Of a DNA stretch of 64,000 nucleotides, positions 7,705 to 16,884 are shown piece after piece (the stretch's first letter is position 1; each line of letters begins with the position of its first letter). A program made the translations under genes and the position numbers. The notes under the pieces were generated by a model, which was not told the origin of the DNA, searched no databases, and saw nothing but the letters and a program-made list of their open reading frames with translations. Origin of the DNA: Bradyrhizobium sp. Arg816 (lineage in GTDB: Bacteria > Pseudomonadota > Alphaproteobacteria > Rhizobiales > Xanthobacteraceae); NCBI RefSeq assembly GCF_029989365.1, contig NZ_JAPRAQ010000029.1:1-64000 (forward strand). Direction: 5' to 3'.

Positions 7705-9441
7705 CTATTTCTGCTCCAGCCGCCAGGCGCCGTCCCAATTGGCGTCCGGCGGATTGGCCTCGAACTGCGCGATGCGGCCGAGCAGCGTGCGCGAGGGGCC
7801 GTCGCCGGGCACCGCTTCGAGCGCTGCATTGAACGCGGCGCGAGCCTCGTGGAAGCGCTGCGCGCGGTAGGCGGCGAGGCCTTCGGCGTAGCGCGCGCGC
7901 AGGCTCTCCTGCGGGACGCTGAGCCCGTGCGCCTTGCTCATCACCTCGAAAATGGCCTGCGGCGCGCTCTGGCCGGCCACTGCGAGACGATCGATCTCGC
8001 GCAGCTCGAGGTTAGAGCCGATCGCGTCCGCCGTCGCCTGCGCGATCAGGATCCGCGTGCCGTAGATCTTGTTGACCAGTTCGAGCCGCGAAGCGAGGTT
8101 CACGGCATCGCCCATCACGGTGAAGCTCATCATCAGCTCGGAGCCGATGCTGCCGGTCAGGACCTCGCCGGTGGCAATCCCGATGCGCAGATCGCAAGGG
8201 CCTGGCATGGCGCGGATACCGAGCAGGTCAGGCAATTGCTTCTGCAACGCCGGCACCTCATCGGCCATGTCGATGGCGGCGTAGCAGGCGAACAGCGCCG
8301 GCTCGTCCTCCTCGATGAAGGGAGGCCCCCAATAGGCCATGATGGCATCGCCGATATATTTATCGATAACGCCGCGATGGCTCCGGATCGGCGCGGACAT
8401 CACCGTGAAATAGTGGTTCATGACCTTGACGAGGCCGCGCGGGGTCATGCCCTCGCTCATCGAGGTGAAGCCGCTCATGTCGGAGAACATGATGGTCATC
8501 ACCCGGCGCTGGCCGTCGATGGCGACCTCCGGGCGGTCGATCAGCCCCTGCGCCACCTTGGGATCGATGTAGCGGCCAAAGGTCTCGCGGATCCGCTCGT
8601 TGTGCCGCAGCTGCTCGATCATGCGATTGAAGGCGGCGGCGAGTTCGCCGATCTCGTCCTGGGTCGAGACCGTGATGGTCTTGTCGAAGCGGCCCGCCTC
8701 GACCTCGCGGGTGCCGGCGAGCAACAGCCGCACCGGCCGTGTGATGCCGCTGGAGACGAGGAGCGCGAAAGCAAATCCGACGATCGCCGCGAGCAATGTC
8801 ACGACACCCGAAATGATGATCGCCTGCCGCTGGCGACTGATCACCGTTGCTGTGCTGGCGAAGACCTGCTTGAGCATGTCGGCGCGGATCGCATCGATCT
8901 TCTGGTTGAACTGGTCGCGTATGGTGTCGAGATGCTCCAGCGTGCCGCGCGCCTCCGTCATCTGTTTGGCGTCGACCTCCTTGAGCAGCTTGGCGTGATC
9001 CTCGTTCATCGCCTGCCGCAGCTCGGTGAGGACGGTTTCGATGCGGGTCTCGATCCGCGCCAGCCCGGCATTGTCGGAAGGCGTCCTCTTGTCGTCGATG
9101 ATCGCGTTGATGTGCGCGCGCGCGGCCTCGGCCTCCTCGTCGATCTTCCGATCGGCCTCCTCGAATTCGCGCAGGCGCGCCGCGTAGGCCTCCTCCTCCG
9201 AGGGCGCCTGCATCTTCATCATGACCATCCGCCGCAGCGCCACCGACCGCTCCAGCGAGCGGATGTTGGCGCGCGCCAGATGGCCGTAGGCCGGAATGTA
9301 GCGATCGGTCAGCTCGTCGAGCAGGACGCCGACCTGGCTCGACATCACCATCGAAAGAATCGCAGTGACCAGCATCAGGACGATCAATCCGAGGGCGATC
9401 CCGACGATCTTGCGCCTGATCGACTGGTTGAAAAGTGGCAT
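7705..9441 (-). CDS. Membrane class III adenylate/guanylate cyclase with HAMP domain
   Basis: 578 residues. A transmembrane helix (12-34) and a long helical, four-helix-bundle-like sensor region (35-205, very rich in E/R/A) come first, followed by a second transmembrane helix (207-229). A HAMP domain (230-285) and a class III cyclase domain (about 312-500) follow. The metal-binding aspartates are visible in MFSDMSGFTSMSEG (Asp321) and KYIGDAIMAYWG (Asp365), and the catalytic GDAVNLASRLE segment is present. A C-terminal TPR-like helix pair lies at about 515-560. Presumed reaction is ATP to cAMP, with activity set by a periplasmic or membrane signal. Single-gene unit. Confidence 0.9.
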   Translation of the reverse strand: MPLFNQSIRRKIVGIALGLIVLMLVTAILSMVMSSQVGVLLDELTDRYIPAYGHLARANIRSLERSVALRRMVMMKMQAPSEEEAYAARLREFEEADRKIDEEAEAARAHINAIIDDKRTPSDNAGLARIETRIETVLTELRQAMNEDHAKLLKEVDAKQMTEARGTLEHLDTIRDQFNQKIDAIRADMLKQVFASTATVISRQRQAIIISGVVTLLAAIVGFAFALLVSSGITRPVRLLLAGTREVEAGRFDKTITVSTQDEIGELAAAFNRMIEQLRHNERIRETFGRYIDPKVAQGLIDRPEVAIDGQRRVMTIMFSDMSGFTSMSEGMTPRGLVKVMNHYFTVMSAPIRSHRGVIDKYIGDAIMAYWGPPFIEEDEPALFACYAAIDMADEVPALQKQLPDLLGIRAMPGPCDLRIGIATGEVLTGSIGSELMMSFTVMGDAVNLASRLELVNKIYGTRILIAQATADAIGSNLELREIDRLAVAGQSAPQAIFEVMSKAHGLSVPQESLRARYAEGLAAYRAQRFHEARAAFNAALEAVPGDGPSRTLLGRIAQFEANPPDANWDGAWRLEQK

Positions 9442-9767
9442 GAGCGGTGGGGGTAAGAGCTGAAAGGACCGGTTGGGAACTCAATACACCGGTTTTGGCG
9501 GCAGGAACACGCGCAATCTGGCCCTTGCGACGCCCCTGACCGCACGCAACCGTCGCGCGAGCCCCGTTCGTTAACAAAGCTTAAAGACGCTCCCCTTTCC
9601 GCCATTTCGGAAGTTCTCGAGTTCCCATCGGTATTTTGCCGCATTGTTGAAGGAGCGTGAGGACTGCGAAACGATGTCGTGGCATCGTTTTGGGTGTCGT
9701 CTTTGATTCTCAAGCCGCATGTCGTCGCGGACCTTGGTTTGTAGTGGTTTCGCAGGGGGACCATCGA
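9442..9767. other. Divergent intergenic region, no gene seen
   Basis: This 326-base gap separates the cyclase (minus) from the lytic transglycosylase (plus) and must hold both promoters. An AT-richer patch lies around 9569-9590. I see no convincing -35/-10 pair, hairpin or small gene. Confidence 0.5.
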
Positions 9768-11951
9768 ATGAACCAGTGCCTACGCTCGCTCGCGTGTGTC
9801 ATTGCCGTGGCCGCTTTGGCCTTGATCCCAACCGAGCTGGCAGCGAAGAGCAGTCACAAATCGTCCGCGTCGAAGAAGACGCATGAGGCGAAAGCCGGCA
9901 AGCCGCGCCATGCTGCGGTCAAGTCGCGCCATGGCAAGCACGCCGAGGCCAAACGCAAGCCGAAGAAGGACGACGAGCCCTCGGACAAGCAGGCAGCCCC
10001 GCCGCTCACCGGCGACCTCGCCGCGCTGAAGGACGCCATCGATCTCGCGCGCAAGGGCAAGACCGACGATGCCAGCGCGGCGCGCGACCGCATTGCCGAT
10101 CCGGCCGGACAGAAGCTCGCCGACTGGTTCATGCTGCGCCATTCCGAGAGCACAGCACCTTTCAAGCGCTACGCCGGCTTCCTCGCCGTCAATCCGGACT
10201 GGCCGAGCAACGCCCTGCTCCGCCGCCGCGCCGAAGCGCGGCTGTGGCAGGAGAAGAGCGACGCGGCGACCGTGCACAAATTCACGATGGACCGGCCGAC
10301 CAGCGCCAAGGGCAAGTTCGCGCTCGCCCGCGTGCTCCTGAGTGAAGGCGACAATGACAGGGCTACGCGTCTGGTGCGCGAGGCCTGGCGTACGGACGAA
10401 CTAACCGAGCGCAGCGAGGAGGATTCCTACGAGGCGTTCCGCGACCTCCTGACCGCTGACGATCATCGCGCCCGCATGGACAAGCGCCTCGGCGCCAAGG
10501 ACTACGCCGCCGCAAGACGCGCGGCCAAGCGGCTCGGCGAAGATGCGCTCGCGATCGTCAAGGCCTGCTCGGCGGTCACCGGCAAGGCCAACAAGGCCAA
10601 GGATTACCTCGAGGACGTCTCGACCGAAGCACGCCGCGATCTCGGCTATGTCCTGTGCCGCGCGCAGTGGCATCTGCAGAACGACCGCATCGACGACGCC
10701 GCCGAGGTGATCCTGGCCGCCGCGCCCGACACGATGGCGGCCCAGGACACCGATGCCTGGTGGCGCGAGCGCCGCCTGCTCGCGCGAAAGCTGCTCGACC
10801 AGGGCAAGTTCAAGACCGCCTACGACGTGGTGCGTGCGGCGGCGGTGCCCGCAATGGAAGTCTATCGCGTCGACTACCACTTCATGTGCGGCTGGATCGC
10901 GCTGCGCTATCTCGACGATCCCAAGGCGGCCATGGTGCATTTCGCCGCGATCGATGAAGGCTCGGCCAATCCGATCGCGCTGTCGCGTGCGCACTACTGG
11001 CGCGGCCGCGCGGCCGAGGCGATGGGGGCGACGGCGGATGCGCGCATGAGCTATCAGGCCGCTGCGCGCTATACGACCGCCTATTACGGCCAGCTCGCAC
11101 GTGCCAGGCTCGGCCTCGACGGGATCGAGCTGCGCCCGCCCTCGCCCGTGCTGGCCGCGGCCGACGCACAGCCCGCGGACGAGCGTGTGCGCGCCGCCGA
11201 GATGCTCTACGGCGTCGGCGAGCGCGACATGGTGTTCTATTATGCCGAGGATTTTGCCAAGGAGAGCACCGACGTCGCAGCGCTGGAAGCGCTCGGCGAG
11301 CTCGCCGGCCGGCGCAACGATGCGCGCGTGATGCTGGAGGTCGGCAAGTCGGCGCTGGCGCGCGGGCTTGCGCTCGACCATTACGCCTTCCCGACCATCG
11401 GCATTCCCGAGCACAAGCAGGTCGCGCCCGCGATCGAGACCAGCGTGATCTATTCGGTGGCACGCACCGAAAGCTCGTTCGACCAGCGCGACAAGTCACC
11501 CGCCAACGCGGTCGGCCTCATGCAGGTGACGCCGGAGGCGGGCCGCGATACCGCAAAGCGCTTTGGCCTGACCTACGACTGGGACAGGATGGTGTCAGAT
11601 CCCGTCTACAACACGCAGATGGGCGCGGCCGAGCTCAGCGCGCTGCTGTCGGAATATCGCGGCGACCAGATCATGACCTTCGCCGGCTACAATGCCGGCC
11701 GCGGCCGGGTGCGCGAATGGGTGCAGACGCGCGGCGACCCGCGCGACCCCAAGGTCGATCCGGTCGACTGGGTCGAGCGCATCCCGCTGTCGGAGACACG
11801 CAACTACGTCCAGCGCGTGATTGAGAATGTGCTGGTCTACCGCGCCCGGTTCGAGGGCAGTGGCACAGCCACGGCGAAGTCCGAGCAACGCGTCACGACG
11901 CACGAAGTCAGCGCGACACCTACGGCAGCGGCCGCAGCCGCCGCGCCCTAG
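9768..11951 (+). CDS. slt: Soluble lytic murein transglycosylase (Slt family)
   Basis: A 727-residue periplasmic enzyme that cleaves peptidoglycan between MurNAc and GlcNAc, forming 1,6-anhydroMurNAc. The start at 9768 opens a signal peptide (residues 1-25, ending LAAKS); an upstream in-frame ATG at 9657 would put 37 non-signal residues before it. A Lys/His-rich linker (26-75) precedes the alpha-helical superhelix, which has TPR-like repeats to about residue 540. The C-terminal SLT domain has catalytic Glu568 in ARTESSFD, then NAVGLMQVTPEAG and TFAGYNAGRGRV. The Ala-rich tail is low complexity. Confidence 0.92.
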   Translation: MNQCLRSLACVIAVAALALIPTELAAKSSHKSSASKKTHEAKAGKPRHAAVKSRHGKHAEAKRKPKKDDEPSDKQAAPPLTGDLAALKDAIDLARKGKTDDASAARDRIADPAGQKLADWFMLRHSESTAPFKRYAGFLAVNPDWPSNALLRRRAEARLWQEKSDAATVHKFTMDRPTSAKGKFALARVLLSEGDNDRATRLVREAWRTDELTERSEEDSYEAFRDLLTADDHRARMDKRLGAKDYAAARRAAKRLGEDALAIVKACSAVTGKANKAKDYLEDVSTEARRDLGYVLCRAQWHLQNDRIDDAAEVILAAAPDTMAAQDTDAWWRERRLLARKLLDQGKFKTAYDVVRAAAVPAMEVYRVDYHFMCGWIALRYLDDPKAAMVHFAAIDEGSANPIALSRAHYWRGRAAEAMGATADARMSYQAAARYTTAYYGQLARARLGLDGIELRPPSPVLAAADAQPADERVRAAEMLYGVGERDMVFYYAEDFAKESTDVAALEALGELAGRRNDARVMLEVGKSALARGLALDHYAFPTIGIPEHKQVAPAIETSVIYSVARTESSFDQRDKSPANAVGLMQVTPEAGRDTAKRFGLTYDWDRMVSDPVYNTQMGAAELSALLSEYRGDQIMTFAGYNAGRGRVREWVQTRGDPRDPKVDPVDWVERIPLSETRNYVQRVIENVLVYRARFEGSGTATAKSEQRVTTHEVSATPTAAAAAAAP

Positions 11952-12041
11952 CTTCGCAACGCCGGGGCTGGACGCGGCGCGAAGCTGGATGCAGTGACTG
12001 CGGCCGACCACTCTGCGCGGCTCGCATCGTCAGGCTAGCCG

Positions 12042-12353
12042 TCACCTCCTTCCGTGGTCAGAAGGTTCGTGCGCGCGCAGAAATGCTTCCGTCAGGGCGC
12101 CCGAGAGCGCGCCGAATTGCATCATCCAGCTCCAGCTCGAAATGGCCGCGAACACCGTGATCACCTCGAGCGAACTGCGGTAAGGCCAGAGCGCTTCCAT
12201 GCTCGTCGGCTGATATCGGCGGTAGCAATCATACTCGCAGTACTGCCGTTGCGTGGACACATGCCGGACGTAGCTCGAGCCCAGCGGCCGGGCGCACGCG
12301 CTGCAGGTCACGCCATGGCGCGGTTGGCCTTGATTGACGAGCATGAATTTCAA
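12042..12353 (-). CDS. Small Cys-rich protein with CxxC knuckles
   Basis: 103 residues. I choose the TTG at 12353 because GGGAGGA lies 8 bases upstream and the resulting start, MKFMLVNQ, aligns with MRFILVNG of the neighbouring small protein; the ATG at 12344 is too far from that site. CSAC (about residues 17-20) and a CEYDC pair (39-43) could bind zinc. The C-terminal half is aromatic and moderately hydrophobic. It is the last of three tightly spaced minus-strand genes. Function unknown. Confidence 0.6.
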   Translation of the reverse strand: MKFMLVNQGQPRHGVTCSACARPLGSSYVRHVSTQRQYCEYDCYRRYQPTSMEALWPYRSSLEVITVFAAISSWSWMMQFGALSGALTEAFLRAHEPSDHGRR

Positions 12354-12412
12354 CGTCCTGTCCTCCCCTGCCAGCAGCCGCATCAGCCGATGCGCCTCGC
12401 CCACCCGCCTGC

Positions 12413-12601
12413 TCAAGACGCCGCTTGCGCTCGCCTCTCGATCACCGGCGCCGCTTCGTGATGGAGCGCGTAACACGCGTAGCCGCAATAGGGCAGCAAC
12501 GTCTTCGCGTCGCGCAGATAACCGCCGCTGATCTCCTCGCAACACCATAGACAAAATGTCTTGCGGAAAGGGGTCCTGCCGTTCACCAATATGAATCTCA
12601 C
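12413..12601 (-). CDS. Small Cys-rich protein, paralogue of next gene
   Basis: 62 residues from a GTG at 12601, with GGGAGG six bases upstream. The GTG overlaps the TGA of the preceding gene (GTGA), implying translational coupling. The N-terminus MRFILVNG and the C-x2-CC ... C-x3-C layout match the downstream 103-residue protein, so the two look like diverged duplicates of one zinc-knuckle fold. No signal peptide. Function unknown. Confidence 0.62.
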   Translation of the reverse strand: MRFILVNGRTPFRKTFCLWCCEEISGGYLRDAKTLLPYCGYACYALHHEAAPVIERRAQAAS

Positions 12602-12996
12602 GTGGCACCTCCCAACGCGAAGCAGTAGACCGTGTCGACCAGAGAGGCGGACGGCGGCGGCGCGCAAAGATGGTTGCGGCCGTCGGGATTGTCCCTGTTT
12701 CGCTCGACCTTCTGGGATGGAATGAGGATGTACTTGCCGTCTTCCCGGCGTCGCGCAAAGATCCGGCCGTCGACGTATCGCACCTCGGTCGGGTAGCAAT
12801 CCGCGCTGTTGCAGCAGCTGAGCACAGGATTGTCGGGCATGTGCCAGCTGGAATAGAACTTCTCGTGCAGGAGCTGATCCTGGAGCGGATGATGACGGTG
12901 TGCACCATCCTGTCCGAGCTCGTCGGCCTTCACTCCCGCCATCAACGGAAGCGGCAGCGCGATCATCAAGAGGAGCTTGCAAGCATGGTTCAGCAC
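12598..12996 (-). CDS. Secreted Cys-rich conserved hypothetical protein
   Basis: A 132-residue precursor with a signal peptide (residues 1-24, LLLMIALPLPLMAGVKADE). The mature protein begins with a His-rich stretch (HRHHPLQDQLLHEKFY), followed by VLSCCNSADCYPTEVRYVDG and a C-terminal CAPP...YCFALGG segment, giving five cysteines. This layout is common in rhizobial exported proteins of unknown function. Metal binding in the periplasm is possible but inferred. First gene of the three-gene unit; the next gene overlaps its stop. Confidence 0.65.
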   Translation of the reverse strand: MLNHACKLLLMIALPLPLMAGVKADELGQDGAHRHHPLQDQLLHEKFYSSWHMPDNPVLSCCNSADCYPTEVRYVDGRIFARRREDGKYILIPSQKVERNRDNPDGRNHLCAPPPSASLVDTVYCFALGGAT

Positions 12997-13046
12997 GCAG
13001 CCTCCGGTTCAGAATTGCCGAATGGAGCCGATCGAAGGGTTAATCC

Positions 13047-13235
13047 TCATGCCGCCTGAGATCGAAACAACCATCGGCGGTCGCGTTCGCGGCGCGCCCT
13101 GAAGCGATCGACACATTTTCTGGAGCACAGCGGCGTTCGCCAGGAATAATATCGGATCAGGCCAAACTTGCCGCTACAGACAGCGCAGGCTTTTGCAGCA
13201 GGACCACGCTCGGAGTGTTCAGGCGTATCGCACAT
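13047..13235 (-). CDS. Small zinc-finger-like protein
   Basis: 62 residues from the ATG at 13235, which has GGGAGGAG four bases upstream; this decides against the longer frame starting at 13292. It contains CAVC and, about 20 residues later, CSRKC, then an Arg-rich tail (DRFRARRERDRRW), the pattern of a treble-clef or zinc-ribbon finger that could contact nucleic acid. Same C-x2-C ... C-x3-C layout as the two small genes to its left. Function unknown. Confidence 0.55.
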   Translation of the reverse strand: MCDTPEHSERGPAAKACAVCSGKFGLIRYYSWRTPLCSRKCVDRFRARRERDRRWLFRSQAA

Positions 13236-13697
13236 AATTCTCCTCCCGGCTCTCATGGTCGTGGCTTCGCGCGTGCGCTGACGCACGGCCATCCACGCTC
13301 GTCAGTGAAAAATGCGGTCTCTCAATCGCGACCAGCCAATCGTGCGGCAGGTCGGGCAATGGACGCAGGCCTATCGGCAGCACATCGAACTAATCGCCGG
13401 CTTGTGGCCTTGCACATCGCGTCCCCTCGATGGTTGTGAGACTAATCCGCATGCAACGGACGACTCAATTGTACGGAGGTAAATGTGCGCTATGACTTGG
13501 GATGCGCGAGCTATACGTAGGTTTGTCCCGTAGTTTTTCGGGCCTTCGCCACACATCGCAACGATACGGCGCAAGGCCGGCAGGCTGCACGGCTGCCGCG
13601 AGTTTCGGAGCGTAGTTCTACTTTGGTCGGAGGGAATTGCTCCCCTGGTTGCAAAGTGCTCTACTTGCTTCGGCTCCAGCGAGCCGGGACGCCCGCG
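13236..13697. other. Intergenic region before sensor kinase, no gene seen
   Basis: About 460 bases between a minus-strand small gene and the plus-strand kinase. Frames open here are interrupted or lack ribosome sites. If the kinase starts at the earlier in-frame codon 13623, its last 75 bases are coding. No clear promoter hexamers or FixK-type box were found by eye. Confidence 0.4.
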
Positions 13698-16124
13698 ATG
13701 ATGCCTGGCCAAATCGCGAAATTTGGGAATTCGGCGGCGCAATTGCTGCTCGGCGGCCTCGCGGCGCTTCGATCTTTCGGCACCGGCGAGAAGGACAGTC
13801 CCGCGGTCGGCGGTGACTCGCGACAAGACATCGTCGACCTACGCGACGCCGTGAAGCAGTGGCGCGAGGTGTTCGAGCACAATCCGGTCATGTATTTCAT
13901 GGTCGATCCGGCTGGGACGGTGCTCAACGTGAACACGTTTGGCGCCGCACAATTAGGCTACACGGAGGCCGAGTTGACCGGCCAATCCGTGCTGAACGTC
14001 TTTTTCGAGGAAGACCGCGACTTCGTCCGTCAATGCGTCGGATTGTGCCTGGAAACCGTCGACGAGTCGCACACCTGGGAGATTCGCAAGATCCGCAAAG
14101 ACAGCTCGGTTCTCTGGGTCCGTGAAAACGCCAAGGCGATGCTGCGCGGCGACGGCACGCCGGTCGTGCTGGTCGCCTGCGAAGACATCACCCAGCGCAA
14201 GGAGGCGGAGGATGCGCTGCGGCAGAGCGAGGCCTACCTCGCCCAGGCGCAGGAACTGAGCCGCACGGGCAGCTTCGGCTTGAGCCCCGCGACAGGCGAG
14301 ATCTTCTGGTCGAGGGAAACCTTTCGCATTTTCCAATGTGACCCGGCAATGCAGCCGAACCTGGGCTTCGTTTTTCAGCGCATCCATCCGGAGGACCGCG
14401 ATGCGGTCCGCAAGACCCTTGATCGAGCCTTCCGCGAAGCGGAGGATTTCGACCATGAATATCGCCTGTTGATGCCGGATGGATCGATCAAATATCTCCA
14501 TTCCGTGGCACGCGCGGTGAAACGTGCATCCGGGCGCATCGAGTTCGCCGGCGCTGTCACCGATGTCACGATTGCAAAGGAAACAGAACAGAGGCTGCGC
14601 CGCAGCGAGGCCTATCTGGCCGAAGCCCAACGCCTCAGCCATACGAGCAGCTGGGCCTGGGACGTGCGTCGTCAGGAGTTTGCCTACCGATCGGCTGAAC
14701 TCTACCGCCTGTTCGGATTTGAGCCGGAGCAGACCAATGTCCCGGCGCGGGCTTTCCAGCAACGGATCCTCGCCGATGACTTTCGACGAATTGCCGACGT
14801 GGAACGCCGCGCAATCCACCAAGGGGAGCCCTTCGAAGTCGACTTTCGGATTGCGCGTCCGGACGGTTCGATAAGACGTGTCCATACGGAGGGACATCCT
14901 GTGAAGGGCGGCGATGGCGATGTGATGGAAATCATCGGCACGCACGTGGACGTCACCGAGCAGTTCGCCGCAAAAGAAGCACTGCAAAAGGCCTTTGACG
15001 AGCTCAAGCAATCCGAGCAGCGATTCCGCGACTATGCCGAAACCGCATCGGACTGGTTTTGGGAGACCGGGCCGGATCACCGCATCACCCGGATATCGGA
15101 ACACGCCGATACGGCCAGTCCGGTGCCGACGGGCTTGATCGGGCTGACCCGTTGGGACATTCCGCCCGATGCCGAGTTCGAGCCCGAGAAGTGGGAGCAG
15201 CATCGCGCTGCGCTCGATGCCCACCTTCCGTTCCGCGACCTGGTTTACCGCAGCAAGGATCGCAACGGATCTCCGATTTACGTGCGCACCAGCGGCAAGC
15301 CCTTCCATGACGAGAATGGTAACTTCCTCGGCTATAGGGGCGTCAGCAGCGACGTGACGGCGGCGATCCGCACCGAGCAGGCCGAAGATGCCCTGCGCAA
15401 AGCGCAAGCCGAGCTCGCTCACGTCACGCGCATCACGACGCTCGGCGAGCTCACCGCCTCGATTGCCCACGAAATCAACCAGCCTCTTGCCGCTGTCATT
15501 TCCAATGCGGACGCCTGCATCGGTTGGCTCGGCCGCGACCCGGCCGATCTCGACGCTGCGCGTCGTTCAGTGGAATGGATCGTCGAGGACGCCAATCGGG
15601 CGAGCGAGGTGATCCGCCGGATTCGGGCGCTCGCGAAAAAGACCGAGATCGAGATGGTCCCAGTCGACATCAATCAGGTCGTAAGGGAGGTGATGGCCCT
15701 CGTTCGGCGCGAGCTCGCCACCCATGCCGTGTCGGTGCGGATGGAGTTGTCGTCCGGCCTGCCCAACATTTGCGGCGATCGGATCCAGCTCCAGCAGGTG
15801 CTGATCAACCTCGTCATGAACGGGATCGAAGCCATGCAAGCCAATGTCGAGCTCCCGCGCGAGCTGGCGATTCGGTCCAGTCGGGACGGCGACGGGCACT
15901 TGCTCCTTACCGTGACAGATCGCGGTGTCGGCCTTGACAGCGACGTGACAGACCGCATCTTCATGCCGTTCTTCACGACAAAGTCGAGCGGCCTGGGGAT
16001 GGGACTATCAATCTGCCGATCGATCATCGAGGCTCATGCGGGCCGGCTTTCGGCATTTCCAAATGAGGGAAGCGGTGCAACATTCCAGATTGCCCTGCCC
16101 TTCCCACACGAGGCCGCGTCGTGA
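13698..16124 (+). CDS. Soluble multi-PAS sensor histidine kinase
   Basis: 808 residues from the tandem ATGs at 13698; an alternative start at 13623 adds 25 residues and cannot be excluded. There is no transmembrane segment, so it senses a cytoplasmic signal. Four PAS/PAC units follow one another (about residues 55-170, 185-300, 310-430 and 445-565), each PAC ending in an 'ITQR', 'VTIAKE', 'VTEQ' or 'VTAAI' type joint. The phosphoacceptor is His591 in SIAHEINQPL, the FixL/NodV-type H-box. The ATPase has N (NLVMNGIEAM), G1 (DRGVGLD) and G2 (GLGMGLSI) boxes. Its stop overlaps the start of the FixJ-type regulator. No haem-PAS signature was identified. Confidence 0.9.
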   Translation: MMPGQIAKFGNSAAQLLLGGLAALRSFGTGEKDSPAVGGDSRQDIVDLRDAVKQWREVFEHNPVMYFMVDPAGTVLNVNTFGAAQLGYTEAELTGQSVLNVFFEEDRDFVRQCVGLCLETVDESHTWEIRKIRKDSSVLWVRENAKAMLRGDGTPVVLVACEDITQRKEAEDALRQSEAYLAQAQELSRTGSFGLSPATGEIFWSRETFRIFQCDPAMQPNLGFVFQRIHPEDRDAVRKTLDRAFREAEDFDHEYRLLMPDGSIKYLHSVARAVKRASGRIEFAGAVTDVTIAKETEQRLRRSEAYLAEAQRLSHTSSWAWDVRRQEFAYRSAELYRLFGFEPEQTNVPARAFQQRILADDFRRIADVERRAIHQGEPFEVDFRIARPDGSIRRVHTEGHPVKGGDGDVMEIIGTHVDVTEQFAAKEALQKAFDELKQSEQRFRDYAETASDWFWETGPDHRITRISEHADTASPVPTGLIGLTRWDIPPDAEFEPEKWEQHRAALDAHLPFRDLVYRSKDRNGSPIYVRTSGKPFHDENGNFLGYRGVSSDVTAAIRTEQAEDALRKAQAELAHVTRITTLGELTASIAHEINQPLAAVISNADACIGWLGRDPADLDAARRSVEWIVEDANRASEVIRRIRALAKKTEIEMVPVDINQVVREVMALVRRELATHAVSVRMELSSGLPNICGDRIQLQQVLINLVMNGIEAMQANVELPRELAIRSSRDGDGHLLLTVTDRGVGLDSDVTDRIFMPFFTTKSSGLGMGLSICRSIIEAHAGRLSAFPNEGSGATFQIALPFPHEAAS

Positions 16125-16798
16125 CTGACCAGGCCAAGCCAACACAGGCGCAGGCACAGGCGGCGGCCGATGATCCGATCGTCCTGATCGTCGATGACGA
16201 TCCGTCGATGCGGCGTGCGCTCACCAATCTCTTCCAATCGGTCGGCCTCAGGGTGGAGGCCTTCGGCTCGGCGGCGGAGGTCTTGGAAGCCAAGCCGCCG
16301 GTGGTCCCCAGTTGCCTCGTGCTCGACATCCGCCTGCCCGGCTCGAGCGGCTTCGACCTCCAGGCGGACCTCGTGAAGGCCGACATTCGCACGCCCATCA
16401 TCTTCATCACCGGTCATGGCGATATCCCGATGACCGTCAGGGCCATGAAGAGTGGCGCCATCGATTTTCTGACCAAGCCGGTGCGCGACCAGGACATGCT
16501 GGATGCAGTCCAGGCTGCGATCGAACGGGATCGCAGGCGGCGCGATGCCGAGAAGTCGGTATCAAGCGTGCGCGCTCGCTTTGAGGGCCTGACGGCGCGT
16601 CAGCGCGACATTCTCGCCCTGGTTGCGTCCGGCCTGATGAACAAGCAAGTCGCGGCCGAGCTTGGATTGGCTGAGATTACCGTCAAGATCTATCGCGGGC
16701 AGATCATGCGGAAAATGGGCGCGAAGTCATTGGCCGATCTCGTCAGAATGACCGAGACGCTCGGAATCCCGCGCCCAAGGGGAAAGGTGCAAACCTAA
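16121..16798 (+). CDS. FixJ/NodW-family response regulator
   Basis: 225 residues from a GTG that overlaps the kinase stop (GTGA). The receiver domain (about 18-140) has acidic residues VDDDPS at its start, phosphoacceptor Asp69 in LVLDIRLPG and Lys119 in FLTKPV. A linker leads to a LuxR/FixJ helix-turn-helix (about 160-215: GLTARQRDILALVASG, NKQVAAELGLAEITVKIYRG). It is the evident cognate partner of the upstream kinase and probably activates transcription; targets unknown. Confidence 0.92.
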   Translation: MTDQAKPTQAQAQAAADDPIVLIVDDDPSMRRALTNLFQSVGLRVEAFGSAAEVLEAKPPVVPSCLVLDIRLPGSSGFDLQADLVKADIRTPIIFITGHGDIPMTVRAMKSGAIDFLTKPVRDQDMLDAVQAAIERDRRRRDAEKSVSSVRARFEGLTARQRDILALVASGLMNKQVAAELGLAEITVKIYRGQIMRKMGAKSLADLVRMTETLGIPRPRGKVQT

Positions 16799-16884
16799 GT
16801 ATGCTTTTCAAGCTCGCCCCGAGGGCTCACCCTCCGGTGGGTGCTGCACCATGATCGGCGGCTCCCCGATCAGGAGCGATCATC

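Noticed and set aside
7684..9456. 590-codon plus-strand frame opposite the adenylate cyclase
   Set aside because: Exact antisense of a clear class III cyclase; no known domain in its own sequence.
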